From Typha latifolia (lineage: Eukaryota > Streptophyta > Magnoliopsida > Poales > Typhaceae), in contig CM034109.1 of the NCBI GenBank assembly GCA_019914945.1, forward strand, positions 7,370,479 to 7,434,478: a DNA stretch of 64,000 nucleotides, written 5' to 3'. This document shows positions 23,056-37,100 of this stretch, in pieces. The translations under genes and the position numbers were made by a program. How positions within the stretch are numbered: position 1 is the first letter of the stretch; each line of letters begins with the position of its first letter. Under the pieces are notes generated by a model. It was not told the DNA's origin. It saw nothing but the letters and a program-made list of their open reading frames with translations, and did no database searches.

Positions 23056-26000
23056 ATGCAAAGCCGAAGATCTGGAGGAGAAGAAGGAAGAGGAGGGAGC
23101 AATAGATATTTGTCCCCGAATCCTCGGGCGACAGCCATAGGCAAGATGAAGGAGCATCATGCTGATGATTGGCATCACAAGCCATTTGCTCGTCGCTCGC
23201 GCCCCAGCGTGAGCCCTCCAATGAGGGGCAGGCCCCTTAGGTCTTCCGCCCGACGAAATGCATCCATTGAGCGGAGGGAATACGCGCCATGGAGTGCTGA
23301 ATTTGGAAAGCATGTTGATATCAACCGAGATCATGGTTATAAGCACCAGGCACGGAGCCAGCCTTTTTTGTTCGAAGACCAGGGCTACGAGCCCCTACCT
23401 GACTATATGCTGCCTGACTACCCTTCCGACTTGAATCAAAAGCTAAAGCCTTCCCGACCAATCATGGACAAAGATTTCCTTTATCAGGGCAATGGCTCGT
23501 CAACGGGATTGCAGGGGCAGAGCTTGAGGATCCAGAAATCCGTGTTCTGGGATGATGGGCCTGGTAGACCTTTCTTCTCACGGCCCACAGAGACTGCTGC
23601 GCCAAAACCTGGGAACATTGTAGGTGGAAGTCGTTATCAAGAACGTGGGAGGGAGAACATATACTCCTCTAGAGGTACTCCTTTTCCTGAAATAAGTGGT
23701 ACTTCGTCATCCACTTTTGCAAAGGATGACGAGCTGCACCTGTATGGCGATCAACTTCACCAGCCATCTGATGCTTTTGCTAGGGACAATCCTGGCGACT
23801 TTTCTGATGATCATATTGACAGGACTTGGTATGGTCACATGCGGCTTTCTGACACCATGAGAGGGCTCCCTTCAAGTCAATCACCTATTGATGAGCCAAG
23901 AAACTACCCTATGCAGGAGCTCACTCGAAGAGGGAGGGAGGATCGCGGATCTCTTGCCTCAGATGACATATATAAAAAGAATTCATGGTGTCCGAGGGAT
24001 GACTATAGAGATGCACTAGGTCCATCATTCACATACCTCCCAAATGACATGGCCGACAGAGTGGGCTCTTCTCAAAGAGTAGCAAACAAGAGCAGCTTCT
24101 TGGATTCTCACCATTCTTTACGTAGAGATGCAACCCTCAGATATGATGAAATGAAGGGTATTCATGAGGATTATGCTGGTGGTTCTGGAACTAGGCTCCA
24201 TGGATTGACATTGAAGAGTCATGAGATACCACCTGCTGAAGAAAATCATGATTTAGTGAGATATGCTTCCTTTATGGCTTATAGAGAAAGACCCAAGAAT
24301 CCTATGTTTCCTAATCGGCATATGGACATATCCCGGCAGAATGTGAGCCCTCGACGAGAGGAATCACGTTTTGAGGATATGGATACATACAATTTATCAT
24401 CTGAAAGGATGGTTAGGAAAAGATATCTTATGGATGGTGATAATGAGTATGCAGTTACTTCAAGAATTATCGATCGTACTGGTTTTAGAAGGATTATGTC
24501 GGCAGCTGATAGTGATGATATATGGCTCAAGGACGACAACAAAGGCCATTTACCTTCTAAGAAATTGGCCTTTGGGCGTCCTTCACACAAAATGACCTCT
24601 CGTAAGATATCTCAAGGTGATGCTTGGTCGCTACCTAGAGATACTTCGGTACATGAAGAAAGTGGATGTACTAGAAACATAAAGAAGAGGTTGAAACCGA
24701 GCCCTTTGGAATTTTCTAAGTCATCTACTTCAGAGAGAAATGAATTGTTCAGGCCCTACAAAATTTGGAAGAGGACTCTGAAAGGTCAGCACACTGGTTG
24801 GAAGACAAACAACTGTGGAGATGTTCCTAATGATACACCCCTTTCTATAAGTGAAGATCCACCTGAAGGTTCAGAAGAGTATAAGAAGCAGGTTCATAAG
24901 GCTTTTCTTAGGTTCTCGAAGCTGTTGAATGAGAGCACTTTTCAGCAAAAAAGATATCGTGAACCAGGAAAAGGAACTCTACTTTGCTGCGTATGTGGCA
25001 GGTCTGTCTTCATTTGTGATATCAATCTGGAAGCTAAATGGTTGCTCCTCTATTTTGATTCAGACTTACTTGCTTGACATTTCATGAATTGCTTCCAGCC
25101 TTAAGTTTCATGACAGCATCTGAGGATGCCTTTTGCTCCATCATGTGAGAAGTTATGATGTTTCTCCATTTAGATAAGGATCGTATCCTTACAATTTGCT
25201 TGAGTTTAGTTTTAGTTGCAGGGAAGTTGCTAAAATTGTGTTTTGCTAATGGACCGAGAGGGACTATTACATTCGAAATAATCAGATGTGATTTTCAAAA
25301 TTTATGAGTTGCCCATCATACATGCCTTAAAATACGCCGGTAAGCATATAGTTATTCAAATAATAAAGTATTGTTCCAGAGTTGTGGGCTCTACCAATTG
25401 TGACTGCCATTGGTTTAAGGTTCATCTATGAAGGACTTATTACTTGATTGGACTACAAGACGATGGGTCTGTGGAGTTGAGGGCTCAAAAGCACTGCAAC
25501 ATATGCATATCTTGGCAGCCATTTTCTTAGTAATTCTTCTACTCATGTGGGGTCTTACCATGAATAATATTGCTTAGAATGGTAAGCTTGTGTGCTGCTG
25601 AGTGATGGCAGTGGTCAATTCGTAGCTGCAGCTGGTGCATGATCGTATGAGACTAAGTTAGGGCTTGATTATGCAACGACAATAGGAAGTTTGTGAAATA
25701 AATGTGCATTCTGAGGAAAATCAATATTGCAGAATAGAAAATTGCTTGCTGATTCTCCAAGAGAATCATGGAAGCCACATTTATCACTTGAACAGCTAAT
25801 AGTTTTTTGTGGAACATATGGTTCGCTAAGTATTATGGTTTTGAAGGCAACAAATGCTATTCTGCAGTATCATTTTGTGGTCTTAAGTAGCCAGTTATAT
25901 CTTAGAAGCTGCCAAGTTGATATGCTTCAAATTGGACATTTTAAATATTATTTAGATAATAGTGGACTCTGATCTTATTTTTATTCTAGGGATTATTTGT

Positions 26001-28381
26001 TGATCTTAGATCGGAACTTTGATTTCCCACTGTTTGTATCTTCTCTTTTCATGTTCAAAATGTCTGCCATAGTTTTATATTCACATTCAGGTAGGCAGTC
26101 ATTCTGTCTATGATGTGATAAATTCTTCCTAGTAACTGCAGTAAGGTTGCTTCTGCTTCCATAGATTGGTACCTTGATTTTGAAACTCTTGTTGCTAAAT
26201 GAATAACAAAATTATCCTTGGTGACCCATATTAAGTTTTCTTAACTTATTTATTTTTTTCAAGCTAGTCAGCCATGAAGTTGTTCCATTTCTGTATGTTC
26301 AGTTTCTCACTTTTTCTTTTGAGTTCATATCTTCCTGAAGCCTTTCGTACATGAGTTATATTCTTGTTACTATCCATCTCTTCTTTCACAGGCTTTCTTC
26401 TCAGTATCCAGTTCACGATCCAAGCTGTCTTTTATTCACTTTGTGAACCATATTTTATGCTTAAATTTATTTTACTTTGGCCCATCACTTTATTGTTGCA
26501 TCATGCGATCTTACAACAATTTTTTTTCCTAATTATAAGGTGCTCATTTTTATAATTGATGCATCAAACGCTGTATTTCGTTTATGTTTACTGCTTGACA
26601 AACTATTAAATTTGCGTTTATATTGCTTTCTTCACAATGAAAAAAAAAACCTTCTAGAATACTTGAATAATTGGTCGTTTCTTTTTTTTTCTCCCTTTGT
26701 CAGCCATTCAAAGGAGTTTACAGACATCCACAGCTTAATCACTCACAGTTACCATTCTCATAAGGTTGGTGTAAAAACAGATCATTTAGGGCTTCACAAA
26801 GCTCTCTGCGTTCTTATGGGTTGGAACTGGCTTGTGGTTCCTGACAATTCCAAGGCCTATCAGTCCAGTCCAGTTGCAGAAGCAAATTTTCTGAAAGAAG
26901 ACCTTATTCTCTGGCCTCCACTTGTCATTTTACATAACAGCTCCATTGAGAAAAAGGTTACTAAAAATGAAGCAAGGATTGTGAAAAATGAAGGCATTGA
27001 AGAGATACTTACAGGTTAGTTTTTAAAAGGAAAACTCTTGCCTCATTCCCACTTTTGAACATTTTGGCATGGCTGTAAGTAGAACAAACTGGTCCCTTTG
27101 AGAGTTGGATGATGCTTAGTTTTGGGACAGGACTTACCGGAACAAATCAGTTTTGTGATCACTTCAATGCTGAGATGCCAAAGGAATTGATATTTAAATT
27201 CTTATGTGATATTGGACATTTCAATTTTTCTTCTGCTTGCTGAAATAACATTAATAACTAGATCAACCTGAATAAATTTTTCTTGAAGCCTCTTGGTATG
27301 TGATGTATCCAGCCTGTGGTACATTTGAGAAGAGTTGATATCAACTTTTCTCCAATTGGATGAAGTTTTTGACATGTTCTTTAGTAAGTGAATGATGAAT
27401 TTTATTCCACCAGTCATTTTTGCTGTATTTTATTTTTTATTTTGGTCGGCTATAATTATTTGGTTGTTGGTTATTGTTTTATTGTTAGATCTCTTCTTGT
27501 CAACTAATTGCAGATTTCCTTTTATTGCTATTGATTTTTAATTGTCGCACTGCTGATTTTGTCTCTGTTAGTTGTTTTATGTTGATTAGCTTCATATTAT
27601 GCCCTGTAAAGTTGTCTGGTATTAAATATATTAAAGTTTGCCTGTGCTTCATATTGGCCTTATAGTGTGTAGGTTGAAAATTTATTAACATTTGCTAATA
27701 TATGAAGTTTTTGCTGATAGTTGGATAGTTTTGGAAATGAATAACTTAGTATAGGCAGGTACTTTTCCAACTTTGAGAGGTTCTTAACACTTATCGTGAA
27801 CTTTGATATATGAAGTCTTGCTCTGCAAGTACTTGTGCTGACTGTGTTACCTCTTCAACAACCTTTTCCTTCAAACTACATGACTGGTGAAATTCTTGCC
27901 TCTGGCTGGAGGAGTGAAAGCTCAAAGAATGAGTGTGATTTTGGTTGCCTTTTGTGTTTGATATTAGCAAGTTTGACCTGATTATATGTCCTTGTCTATG
28001 TTTTCATTTATTTTGTTTACTATTCTTTTTTCCTCAGATATTGGAATTGGATCAGGAAAGGCAAAGATCAGTTACGGAAAACCTGCTAATCAGAGCGTGT
28101 TCCTAGTAAAGTTTATGCCAACCTTTTCTGGACTTCAAGAGGCAGAGAAGCTTCACAAGCATTTTGCTGACAGAAAGCGTGGAAAGCAAGAATTTCAGCA
28201 GATTAAAATTAGCAATGGAAAAATGGAGGCTCCTGTCAAAAAGGTTGAGGAGCTTCTGTATGGTTATATGGCATCTACAGAGGACATGCATAAGCTGGAT
28301 GCAGAAACTAAGAAAAGATGCTTGGTCAAGAGCAAGAAGGATATTGAAGCTATTGCGGATGCACCACTAAATGCAGATTAA
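23056..28381 (+). CDS. zf-XS / XS-domain protein with long disordered N-terminus
   Basis: Exons: 23056-25001, 26704-27014, 28038-28381, giving 866 aa; GT-AG junctions, phases 2 and 1. Residues 1 to about 640 are low-complexity, rich in Arg, Asp, Ser and Tyr, with many RR/RE pairs and a bipartite-like basic stretch (NIKKRLKPSP). An EEYKKQVHKAFLRFSKLLNE helix precedes the zf-XS finger, which straddles the first intron: CCVCGSHSKEFTDIHSLITH, then HKVGVKTDHLGLHKAL. The XS domain follows (about 715-830) with LILWPPLVILHN, an acidic/basic variable loop, and LQEAEKLHKHFADRKRGKQ. XS is the RNA-binding fold found in SGS3 and the FDM proteins, where it recognises double-stranded RNA with 5' overhangs. 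This protein lacks their coiled coil and XH domain, so a role in RNA silencing is only an inference. The start is the first ATG of the frame after a leader stop. Confidence 0.88.
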
Positions 28382-28999
28382 TTCCTAGACTTGAGTCATC
28401 TGGCTATGATTTGAATTGACATGCTAAATTAGTCAGCCATATTTCCTTTTGTTGTCTCTCATCTTTTGTTGTCTCTCATCTTTTGTTGGCAGTTACTGAA
28501 CGCGTAAAGAAATCATTTTGTTATGACTGCTGCGGCCATATTATAGAAAATTTCATACTTCTCATAGTCTGGTCTGATTGTTTCCTTTCTTTTACCACCT
28601 GTTCCATTAATAGTTGGTCTCAGGATTTTCTCGCATGATCCTTCTGTTGTTTCTAGTTATTCTGGTTTTGAGATCCAATCATGGTGTAGAGTAAATATGA
28701 ATTGCATGTGTTGTACAACGAGAAATGGTATGCCCAAGATCATCTCATGAGATCGCTCTCACACCAACAGCCCAGATGTTGGCAGAAATTCATGGGCATA
28801 GCTTATATCCTGTGTAGTTTTTCAGCTTACATGGCCATAGAATCTACGGAAAGGTGCAACTTTTTTTATAAAAAAAAGAAGAAGAGATAGATTGTATTAC
28901 TTAATCCACCGCTAATATCAACAGTCAAAAATTATACAAGTGTAATGGAAAAAGCTTCTTCCCGTGGAGTCTTCTAACCAGTGTGACACAACCTAGATG

Positions 29000-29700
29000 T
29001 GGTCATTTTGGTTGTCCTATTGATCGGCGAAAGCCATTTCTTGCGTTTGATCTTTATGCAATATCTGAACCACCTAAGCCAGGACTGGCGGCTGGCGGCT
29101 GGCGGCTCATTATCGACAAGTGCGATTAAGTGCGGAAAGCGAGAACCTTCTCCATTTGGAGAGCCTTGCTTTGGAAGAGAGAGGCTTCCATTTTCGAGTT
29201 CCATACATCCATTGCAAGGCGCGTGGGATACGGTTCGCCTACCCGAGCAGTCCGGTGGTCGCGGTGGAAGGAGGTGGTGGTCCTAGAGTTAATACTATCG
29301 CAGGAGGACCCCTCTCAAGGACATCCCTCCGAGATGCTTAGTGATATGGTGTGGCGTTCTCAAGGAGGCAGCCCCCTTCTCAGCGTGCGCCTCCTCGGTG
29401 AGACAGCTGAGAAGATTGGATGCCGACCCAATCTAGAACACCTTCTTCACCTCGTCTTTTGTGTTACCTTGGTCTTGGTGGACCGGGCAGCCAGCCTTTG
29501 GAAGATTTCCCTTCCCTCCAGAATGAAGACCTTCCTTTAGCGGCCTTTGCTCGACCGAGTGCACATCAATGATATCTTGGCTCCGCAAATGTTTCCACAG
29601 CCTGGTCGACTACCACCTTGCCGTGGAGACCTAGAACCCATCCTAGAAGCCGTTATCGCAAGGCATTTGACTACCCTCATTAGAATCCTCTGATGGCTGC
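29000..29700 (+). pseudogene. Degenerate LINE retrotransposon fragment (zf-RVT region)
   Basis: A more GC-rich stretch than its surroundings. At about 29490-29585 the frame reads SLWKISLPSRMKTFL, stop, RPLLDRVHINDILAPQMF. This resembles the motif after the reverse transcriptase of plant L1-type LINEs (IWKLKxPPKVKIFLWLxxxxRxxTxDxL). The Trp codon expected after FL is replaced by a stop. No intact reverse transcriptase remains. The assignment rests on this motif alone. Confidence 0.5.
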
Positions 29701-29794
29701 TCCAGAGGAAGAGCATATCGCAAGCTTTCAGAATCTCCCTCTGAGATTTTGTAGACCGTAGATATGCGCCTTCCCCTTTCCTCCCCTCTCTTTA

Positions 29795-30671
29795 GAGCAT
29801 CTCCAGCGCCGCAAAGATTCTATGTAACCAATAATAGAGCAAGAGCTCTCTCTCTCTCTATATTAAAATAGTAATATAATATATATTATTATATTAATTA
29901 TTTTAAATTATTTAATAGGTCATCTTAACGTTATTAATTTTTAATAAAAAATATATAGTTAGAAAACTCTCATCGATATCTTTAAAATAAGATTAATATT
30001 CAATAGTTTCAGAAATAATTTTAAATTACTAATTTTTTAATTAAATGTATAGAAATTATATTACACGAAATAAACATCGAAATAATCATCATATGTCATT
30101 AACTAAAAATATCAAAATTACATTACATAAAATAAGTAGAAATTAACCAAATATAATAATAGCAATAGATGTTTAATATTTTGGTAAGTCATCTCCTTAG
30201 CCACCGGTTCCGGTTCCATAGCCACCGGTTTCGGTTCCGTAGTCATATCTAATGTATTTTAATTTTTAATATTTACATTGGGAATAATTTTGAGTAATTA
30301 TATTTTAGGACACATAATTTATTAGACTCATTTTTATAAATAATAAAAAATTTAAAATTTAAATTAACTCAAAAATAATTTAATATAACTCATTTTAAAG
30401 ATCTTTGAGACCTTTCCAATAGTATTATTTTTGTTAAAAACTGATTAGTAAAACTAATTGTATTCTCAGTTTAACTAACTAAATTATTTAATAAAAGATA
30501 CAAATAAAATTAAAATTATTAAATATAATAATTATTGGATAATTTTGGTATTTTTAAAATGTTGAAATGACAAATGGAGCCGGGCTCCATTTTTATGGTG
30601 GGGCTATTCTCAGCTCTAAATTTGGAGCTAGTTTTAGAATCCCATTGGAGCTCAACCTGTTGGAGTTTATA
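29795..30671. mobile_element. Long-inverted-repeat transposon, copy 2 (Harbinger-like ends)
   Basis: Begins TTA|GAGCATCTCCAGCG at 29795 and ends in the decayed CTGTTGGAG near 30671, followed by TAA. Arms at about 29880-30180 and 30290-30500 are diverged inverted copies, and both match copy 1 (9250-10319) in reversed orientation, in the same arm-middle-arm order. Read on the minus strand, the middle contains GACTACGGAACCGAAAC and GGTGGCTATGGAACCG, encoding DYGTETGGYGTGTGG then a stop and GDDLPKY. Copy 1 has GGYETDDYEDDLLDY at the same place, so both derive from one ancestral reading frame. Confidence 0.65.
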
Positions 30672-31116
30672 ACCACTCTCCCACCATGTACAGTCTTTAA
30701 ATAAAAAATGTCTATCTGGGCCTATAGCCCACTTTTCTCAAAAACTTTGTCGATGCAGAATAAAGATTGAGATAATATTATTTTGTTTTTCTGTCTGCCT
30801 TCATATAGAAACGTTACATATTATCAGGGAAGAACAACAATTCAAAGTTTTCATTTTGCAGCAGACGTTCAATTATTACAAGATCTACAATAGAGGAAAA
30901 GCCATGAAACTTTTTGCTCTGGATTTCCTCATTATTTGCAATGTAGTTCAGTATATTTTCCTCCCCCATCGAGAGCTATCATTGTTCATGTTATGCTGCA
31001 TCATACTTAGGATAGCTGCTCCCATTATGGTTTGGAAGTTAGCCCCTGGTCTGTTCTATCTGGGATGTCCAGGCAACTGCATCCTGTGGCACGCCTCCTT
31101 TTTTTCCTTTTCCAAA

Positions 31117-34100
31117 TTATATTCTTTCTTTCACTATAGTTGTTCGCAGCTCCTTGCTGTTCCATTCCAGGATAATGGTATCCTTGTGAACTGGTTTGCA
31201 GGAGCTAGTTGTTTGAAGATCAAATCCGCACCTCTGAGGTCTACACCGACTAATTCTCACAGCACTGATGTATTGCCACTCCAAATGCTGTAAACAGTTG
31301 AACAAGAAGCATCTACTATATAAATGTTGGATACCTCAATGTCAACTAAATTTACTCACACTTGGGCTGTCAAACCCTCCTTCACAGGCATCACAAATAT
31401 CCAACGCAACCTTTCGGAGCAGCGGTAACTGCAATTCAGATTAGTGCAGTTGCTGTCTGATTATTGATATGTTCTAAAGGTTGGCAGGTGGTGGGTGGGG
31501 TGGGGGTGGAGAAGAAAGGTGGATTACCTTTAAAGCAGAATGATATATGAAGTTCCTTCTAATGCCTCTTCCCTGCAGTTCAGTAGGGAACGGAAATTAA
31601 AACAAATAACTAGCATTTGATCAAGATTAGGATTGCATTGATAACTAGGAGATTATAATAATTAGAACTATGAAAGACAAGTACTTTCTTTTACTTGTAT
31701 ACAACGGTACAGTTTCAAATGCAATGGACAAAGTTGTCGAGCATCCAACCAACTATATCCAGTTTAATGCATTTTTTTGCATTACTTTTCTAGAAAAACT
31801 CTTATATGGAAAAGAAGACATATTTTTAATAAAATCATTCTCCTGCAATAGATCTGCAATTGAGAAAGACAAAATAATGCACTATCAGCACTTGCTAATG
31901 TACAAAGTCCTGATCATTTTTTTTTCTTTTGACTTTTCTTCAAAATTATTTATTTGCTTCCACACATCTTTTCTACTCTGACCAGTATTATATATACATA
32001 TATGCAAAAGTAGCAACTAGACATTGCTTAGCATGAGAGGATATACTTACAACCGTAGTTTGAAAAATCAGCCAAAACATATCGGTTTCATGAGCAATAT
32101 GGTCTATTCTTTTTAAAAAACTATGGTCAATGGCAGTAAACTTATTTAAATTTAATATTTCCCTACTCCTTTTAGAATTTTTCTACTACTTTTTAGAATT
32201 TTGGATACCTCTCTTTGAATTCTATTTCTATGAATGACCAAAACCAAAAAAGCCGAAACTGCAAAATGAAACTCCAGAATTGACTGAAATTCCAAAATGT
32301 TTTGTTTCTTTCTGACTGAAACCGAAACTTCGTATTATGCTTACAACAGTTTAAGAGCATATAGAATAAACATATGCACATGAAAGAAAAGTATAGATCA
32401 TAGATATTCCACATAATTCCACACATAAAAACTTAAATAGAATCACTTTTTCCAAATGCTTGTATTTCACTAGATAAATATTCTCGGTTGTTTGGAACCT
32501 TGTGATAATTTAGACGTGCTTGAAAAGTTGAAATATATTATCAAAACTGGTTATTAGGAGAGCTTTCCGCTAAAGCATCATAGAGGCATTCAGTTAGCTC
32601 AGGAAATTGGCACTCAATTAACTTCTGGAAGTCTGTGAACCAGCTCACTTTACATTGGATAAATTTTCAAAGGTAAAACCCTCTAATAAATATATATTCA
32701 TTTAGCATGTTTACCCCTCAAATTATACCAAAAGCATTGTCCAATACTGCCATGTGGGTTCTCATTAAGATTTTTGTTTTAGCTTTTATGCTTTTATCTG
32801 TAAGCTAGGAATTTATGCGTAATTATTCACACACATAGTCTTTGTGTTTTAAACAATAAGCATAACTAGCCGACAATGACATAGATATAACAGCAAAGTA
32901 CAAGCTAGCTTTTGAGCACATGAGAAACACAGCATATAGCTTAAGAGTGAGTAGTACCCTTTGAGCACTCACATTGTGGCGTAATAATAGATCTTCTAGA
33001 CCTTTGCAGTTGAAAAGAGAAGAAACTCCATTAAGAGTTATCTTGCCACACTCCTGACAAATCAGATAAGCATATCATCTAAATGAATAAAGTATTAAAG
33101 TCTACAGGTAGATTAATAAGTTAACAAAGTAGGAACAGAATGAGATAAGTTAATTAATCAAATATACCAGCCAAACTTGGATTGTTTAATGACAGGACAG
33201 CTAGTTCTACTACATAGTTCCTGACAAATTGTACTATTCTAGTCTTCTAGAAACAAATGTCCCAGAAAAGAAAAAAAAAAGACTCATTCGACTCCATTAA
33301 ATTACTAAAAGAAAATTTGAACCACATAAGGTACGAGACCTGAAAGCAGCAAGTAAAATCTCTCCCAGCAGCAAACATATACAAATGAGTCTTTGAAGGA
33401 AAAACAAGCAACATTTAGTATAGCTTGGCATTCTGATTGGTAAAATCGTAATCTTTCAGGTTGTTGTTTTGGAGTTTAGAATGAGAAGACAATGATACAA
33501 TGAAAACTAGAACAAGTTACAAAATTACACATTTAATTTAAGAACTTATAAGGCCTTGATCAACTCAAGCCAATTGAGATAGAATTAATGAATGATCTTT
33601 CCTTGATTTCTCATCACAATTGATAACTTCTATCAGCTGAATTCCAATCATTGTGCAATTTACCAACAACTTCAGAATTGCCAAAAAGGATGAAGATGCA
33701 AAAGATTATCATGCAAGTTGAATAAACAGAATGAGACAAACATTCACAATTGTACTAACCTCCAAATGTATAGACGTCAAGCCTGGCCATCCAGATGAGA
33801 TGATCTCTTGTGAATCTGCAAAAAAGGCCAAAAGAAGCACCTTTAGTATTTGGAATGTAAGTGGAAACAAGGATTCAAATCAATTTGCTAAGAATGCTGC
33901 ATCAGAACTTTGAGTGAACCTAACAGGAGTCAAGAAGTTTACACCCTGACAAAGAAAGTTCAATTAAATCTGAACAATTCTGTGTCAGAAGAGTTAAGTC
34001 GTCATTTGTCATCCATGGAGATACCCATTCTAGCCTTAATATCCTTAACATTGGCATGCTGGTCCGGAAGCTAAATGAAGTCCAGTCACCAAGACAACAA

Positions 34101-37100
34101 TGTAGTCCAAGCACCCGCAAATATCTTAAGGATTCCAGAATAATTCTCATAACAGTGTCAGAAATCACCTGTTAATCAAAGCAACATAGTACAATTGACA
34201 GAAGTTCATCTCACAATATTAATTGATTTCAATTGTTGCAGAGATATGACCTGAAAAGTAAGAACCACAGACTCAATTAATGGGCAAATCATAGGAAGAG
34301 CATGCAGCACGTGGTGCCCCAGTGAAGCACCCAGGCCAATTGTTATTTCCTTCACTTTAGCAAAAGCAGGCACTAGTTCTTCCATTTGGACATAAGAAAA
34401 TCCCCAGCCAAATGCAACATCTTCCAAGTTGCAACTTTTGCTTAACCCATGGAGGAAATTTTTGGACCTACCACCACTAGTGAGTGTCACTTCATCACTT
34501 GTAATCTGATGCAAATTCTTACATCCAGTTGCTTTCAAACACCTCAAATCAGGATTTCTTCTGAGAAGAGAACTTAAAGCTAGAATAGAAACCTGAAAGT
34601 TCACAACAGGGCAACAAGTCAAAGGCCACGAAATTTGACCAATACCTCAATAGACATGTCTGTTTCCATGAATAAGAAAACAAAAATTTATTATCATAAA
34701 AGAACTATGCAGCAGTCACTTTTGTCTACAACATGAAATTTAGACGTGAAAATCATTGTAATGGAGATATCCACTGAAAGATTGAATATTGGCCTGACCC
34801 TGTCATAAATGGATTGTCTCAATCCTTAAAACAGAAAAACCTATAGACAGAACCCCTAAAGCTCTTAAAATGGTTTTCTATTCTGAGTTGAATGAATTGT
34901 AGTACAAACAAACCAGTATAGCTTTTTATGTGCTAAACATCACACAGCAATTTATGGAATGATTCTCTATGTAACATAATGCCATACATATTTGTTTTAC
35001 GAAGGATGGAATAAATCTTCCTTCCCACATTCTACAAAGTGATCCTATTAGCATTCATATTGGCAAAATAATCACGGCGAGTCTTTCCAGTTGCATTTTG
35101 AAGAGCCTACTTAGCTGGTAAATAAGGCCCCTGTAGGTGGTTTGGCAAGGAAGCTCACCAATATTATAGCACAATCTCGACCATCATGCAAAGAACCAGG
35201 CATGGGATTTCAGACTCCCAACTACCTTAAACAAATGGAAGTATCCCTACCATTTGACCTAGTTTATGTGAGGACCTCCTCTAAGTTATTACCAATAAGT
35301 TTCAGTTTTAAATTCTTAAGTTCTCTTTGAAGTTGTAATTGTATTATCTTCCATGAAGGAAAAGCATGACAATCAATCTTTGCATTCAGAAGGTAGTTAA
35401 GATGTGTATGAAAGTAGGCTGTGTTAAGCAAATATGCAAAGTATAGGTGGACACGATTCCTAACAAGGAATACTTCAAAGTTGAAACAGCTAAGAATGGA
35501 ATACTAAAACGGACCAATCATTTAGATCTATAATATCTATTAGCACTTAGATCATACCATGGTCTCAGAAACATCAAGGCTCTCTAGGGAAGAGCCAATA
35601 AAGTTACAGAGAGCATCATCCATAAGAAAGGTTTCCCTTAAGCTTAGAATCTTCACCATGCATACATGACTCAGGAGTTGCGACATAGAATTCCGGTCAA
35701 TACCTGTGAAACATTAATAGGTTAAACAAGTAGATGGATGTCAGTGGATTAACCAGAATCACCACATCAAACTACCAAATACAGGCTATCCAAGATATTA
35801 AAACGTTTGCGAAGTTATTATTGGACTCTTGCTCTTGGCCGACTAGTTTTCTACCAAAGTCAGATTCCTAATAAAGGATCAGAAGACAATTCTTTTTAAG
35901 CCCAAAATACCTGATAATTTGGTTTAAACTTTAAACTTTTCACTGCTGGCAAAAAGCATGAAAGTGAAGTCCACTGACCTTTACAACCATCTAAATGAAG
36001 TTGCTGGAGCCTGGATGCCATTGAATGAAAATGTTTCTGATTGTCATGAACATCAGCGCCATCATGAAAGATATTATCAGCACAAAGCACCAAAATTGAA
36101 TCTCTCCCAATAGTTGTATAAGATAGAACCATTGAATGGATACTCAAGCACTTGCTAAAAAATGTGGATATCCCAACATCTGTTAGTAGAGTACAACCTT
36201 TAATGTTTATGTAAGACAGAGAATCAGTCAAAGCGGAGATCTTCAACAAGTCCATATCTGACAACAAAAATGAAAGTATCACTTAAAATTTGCACTCAAC
36301 TCTAGCACTTCTTTTTTGTTCTTTTTGGGATTAAAACTCTATTACTTGTTTTGCGGAACATTTTGCGGAACAAAGTAGGAGATATTGAAACATATATAAA
36401 ATTTCAGAATACTGATCCTCAAGAGACTGTTATTATGATCCATGAGATGATATGTTTGTGGAATAATAAATGGATGCATAAAAGTAATATACTAATATAT
36501 GAATAATAAGAAGCCAGTAATGGAATCATGTCTTACCACTAATATCATTTCGGCCTTCCAATGTCAGCTTTGAAATGCTTGATAAAACTGGTTTCCCCAA
36601 TGCAGGTTTTGCAATGTTAGACAATAAATAATTTCTTACAGTTATGTTATGCCTTCTTCTATCCGACAGTTGGGACTTTTCAGCAGTAGTAGAAATAACT
36701 GATACTTTTGTTCGTATTACAGAGCTGATGTCAATGGTCAAATCAATTTCATTGACAAGTGGACATCTTTCTAGCAAGTAACATAAATCTCCCATCCTGA
36801 ATTGCAAACAGTGAGAAGCTTTTAGCATCCTCAATGATGGAAATGCCAATCGTAACCATTCAACAGCAGCACCAAAATGCAGCTTTGGACACCTTGAAAT
36901 GTCCACCTTGCGTACAGCCTCAAATGACAAAATTTTCACTGGTTTCTCTATTATTTTATAAAAATCAACACTCCGATAATTAAGTTGATCAAAAGCAAGG
37001 ATCATCTTTTCTTTGAGAGTCACATCCAGATCAATTGGAAGCACCGCCATAAAAAGAAGTGCAATTGTCATATGGACACAACCCGAAAGCACTATTTTCT

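Larger units (their letters stand above)
28382..31116. other. Convergent intergenic region with LINE and MITE remains
   Basis: Between the ends of the XS gene (+) and FBL11 (-). It contains a degenerate LINE fragment (about 29000-29700) and copy 2 of the long-inverted-repeat element (29795-30671). The flanks are the 3' untranslated regions of the two genes. No host gene seen. Confidence 0.55.
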
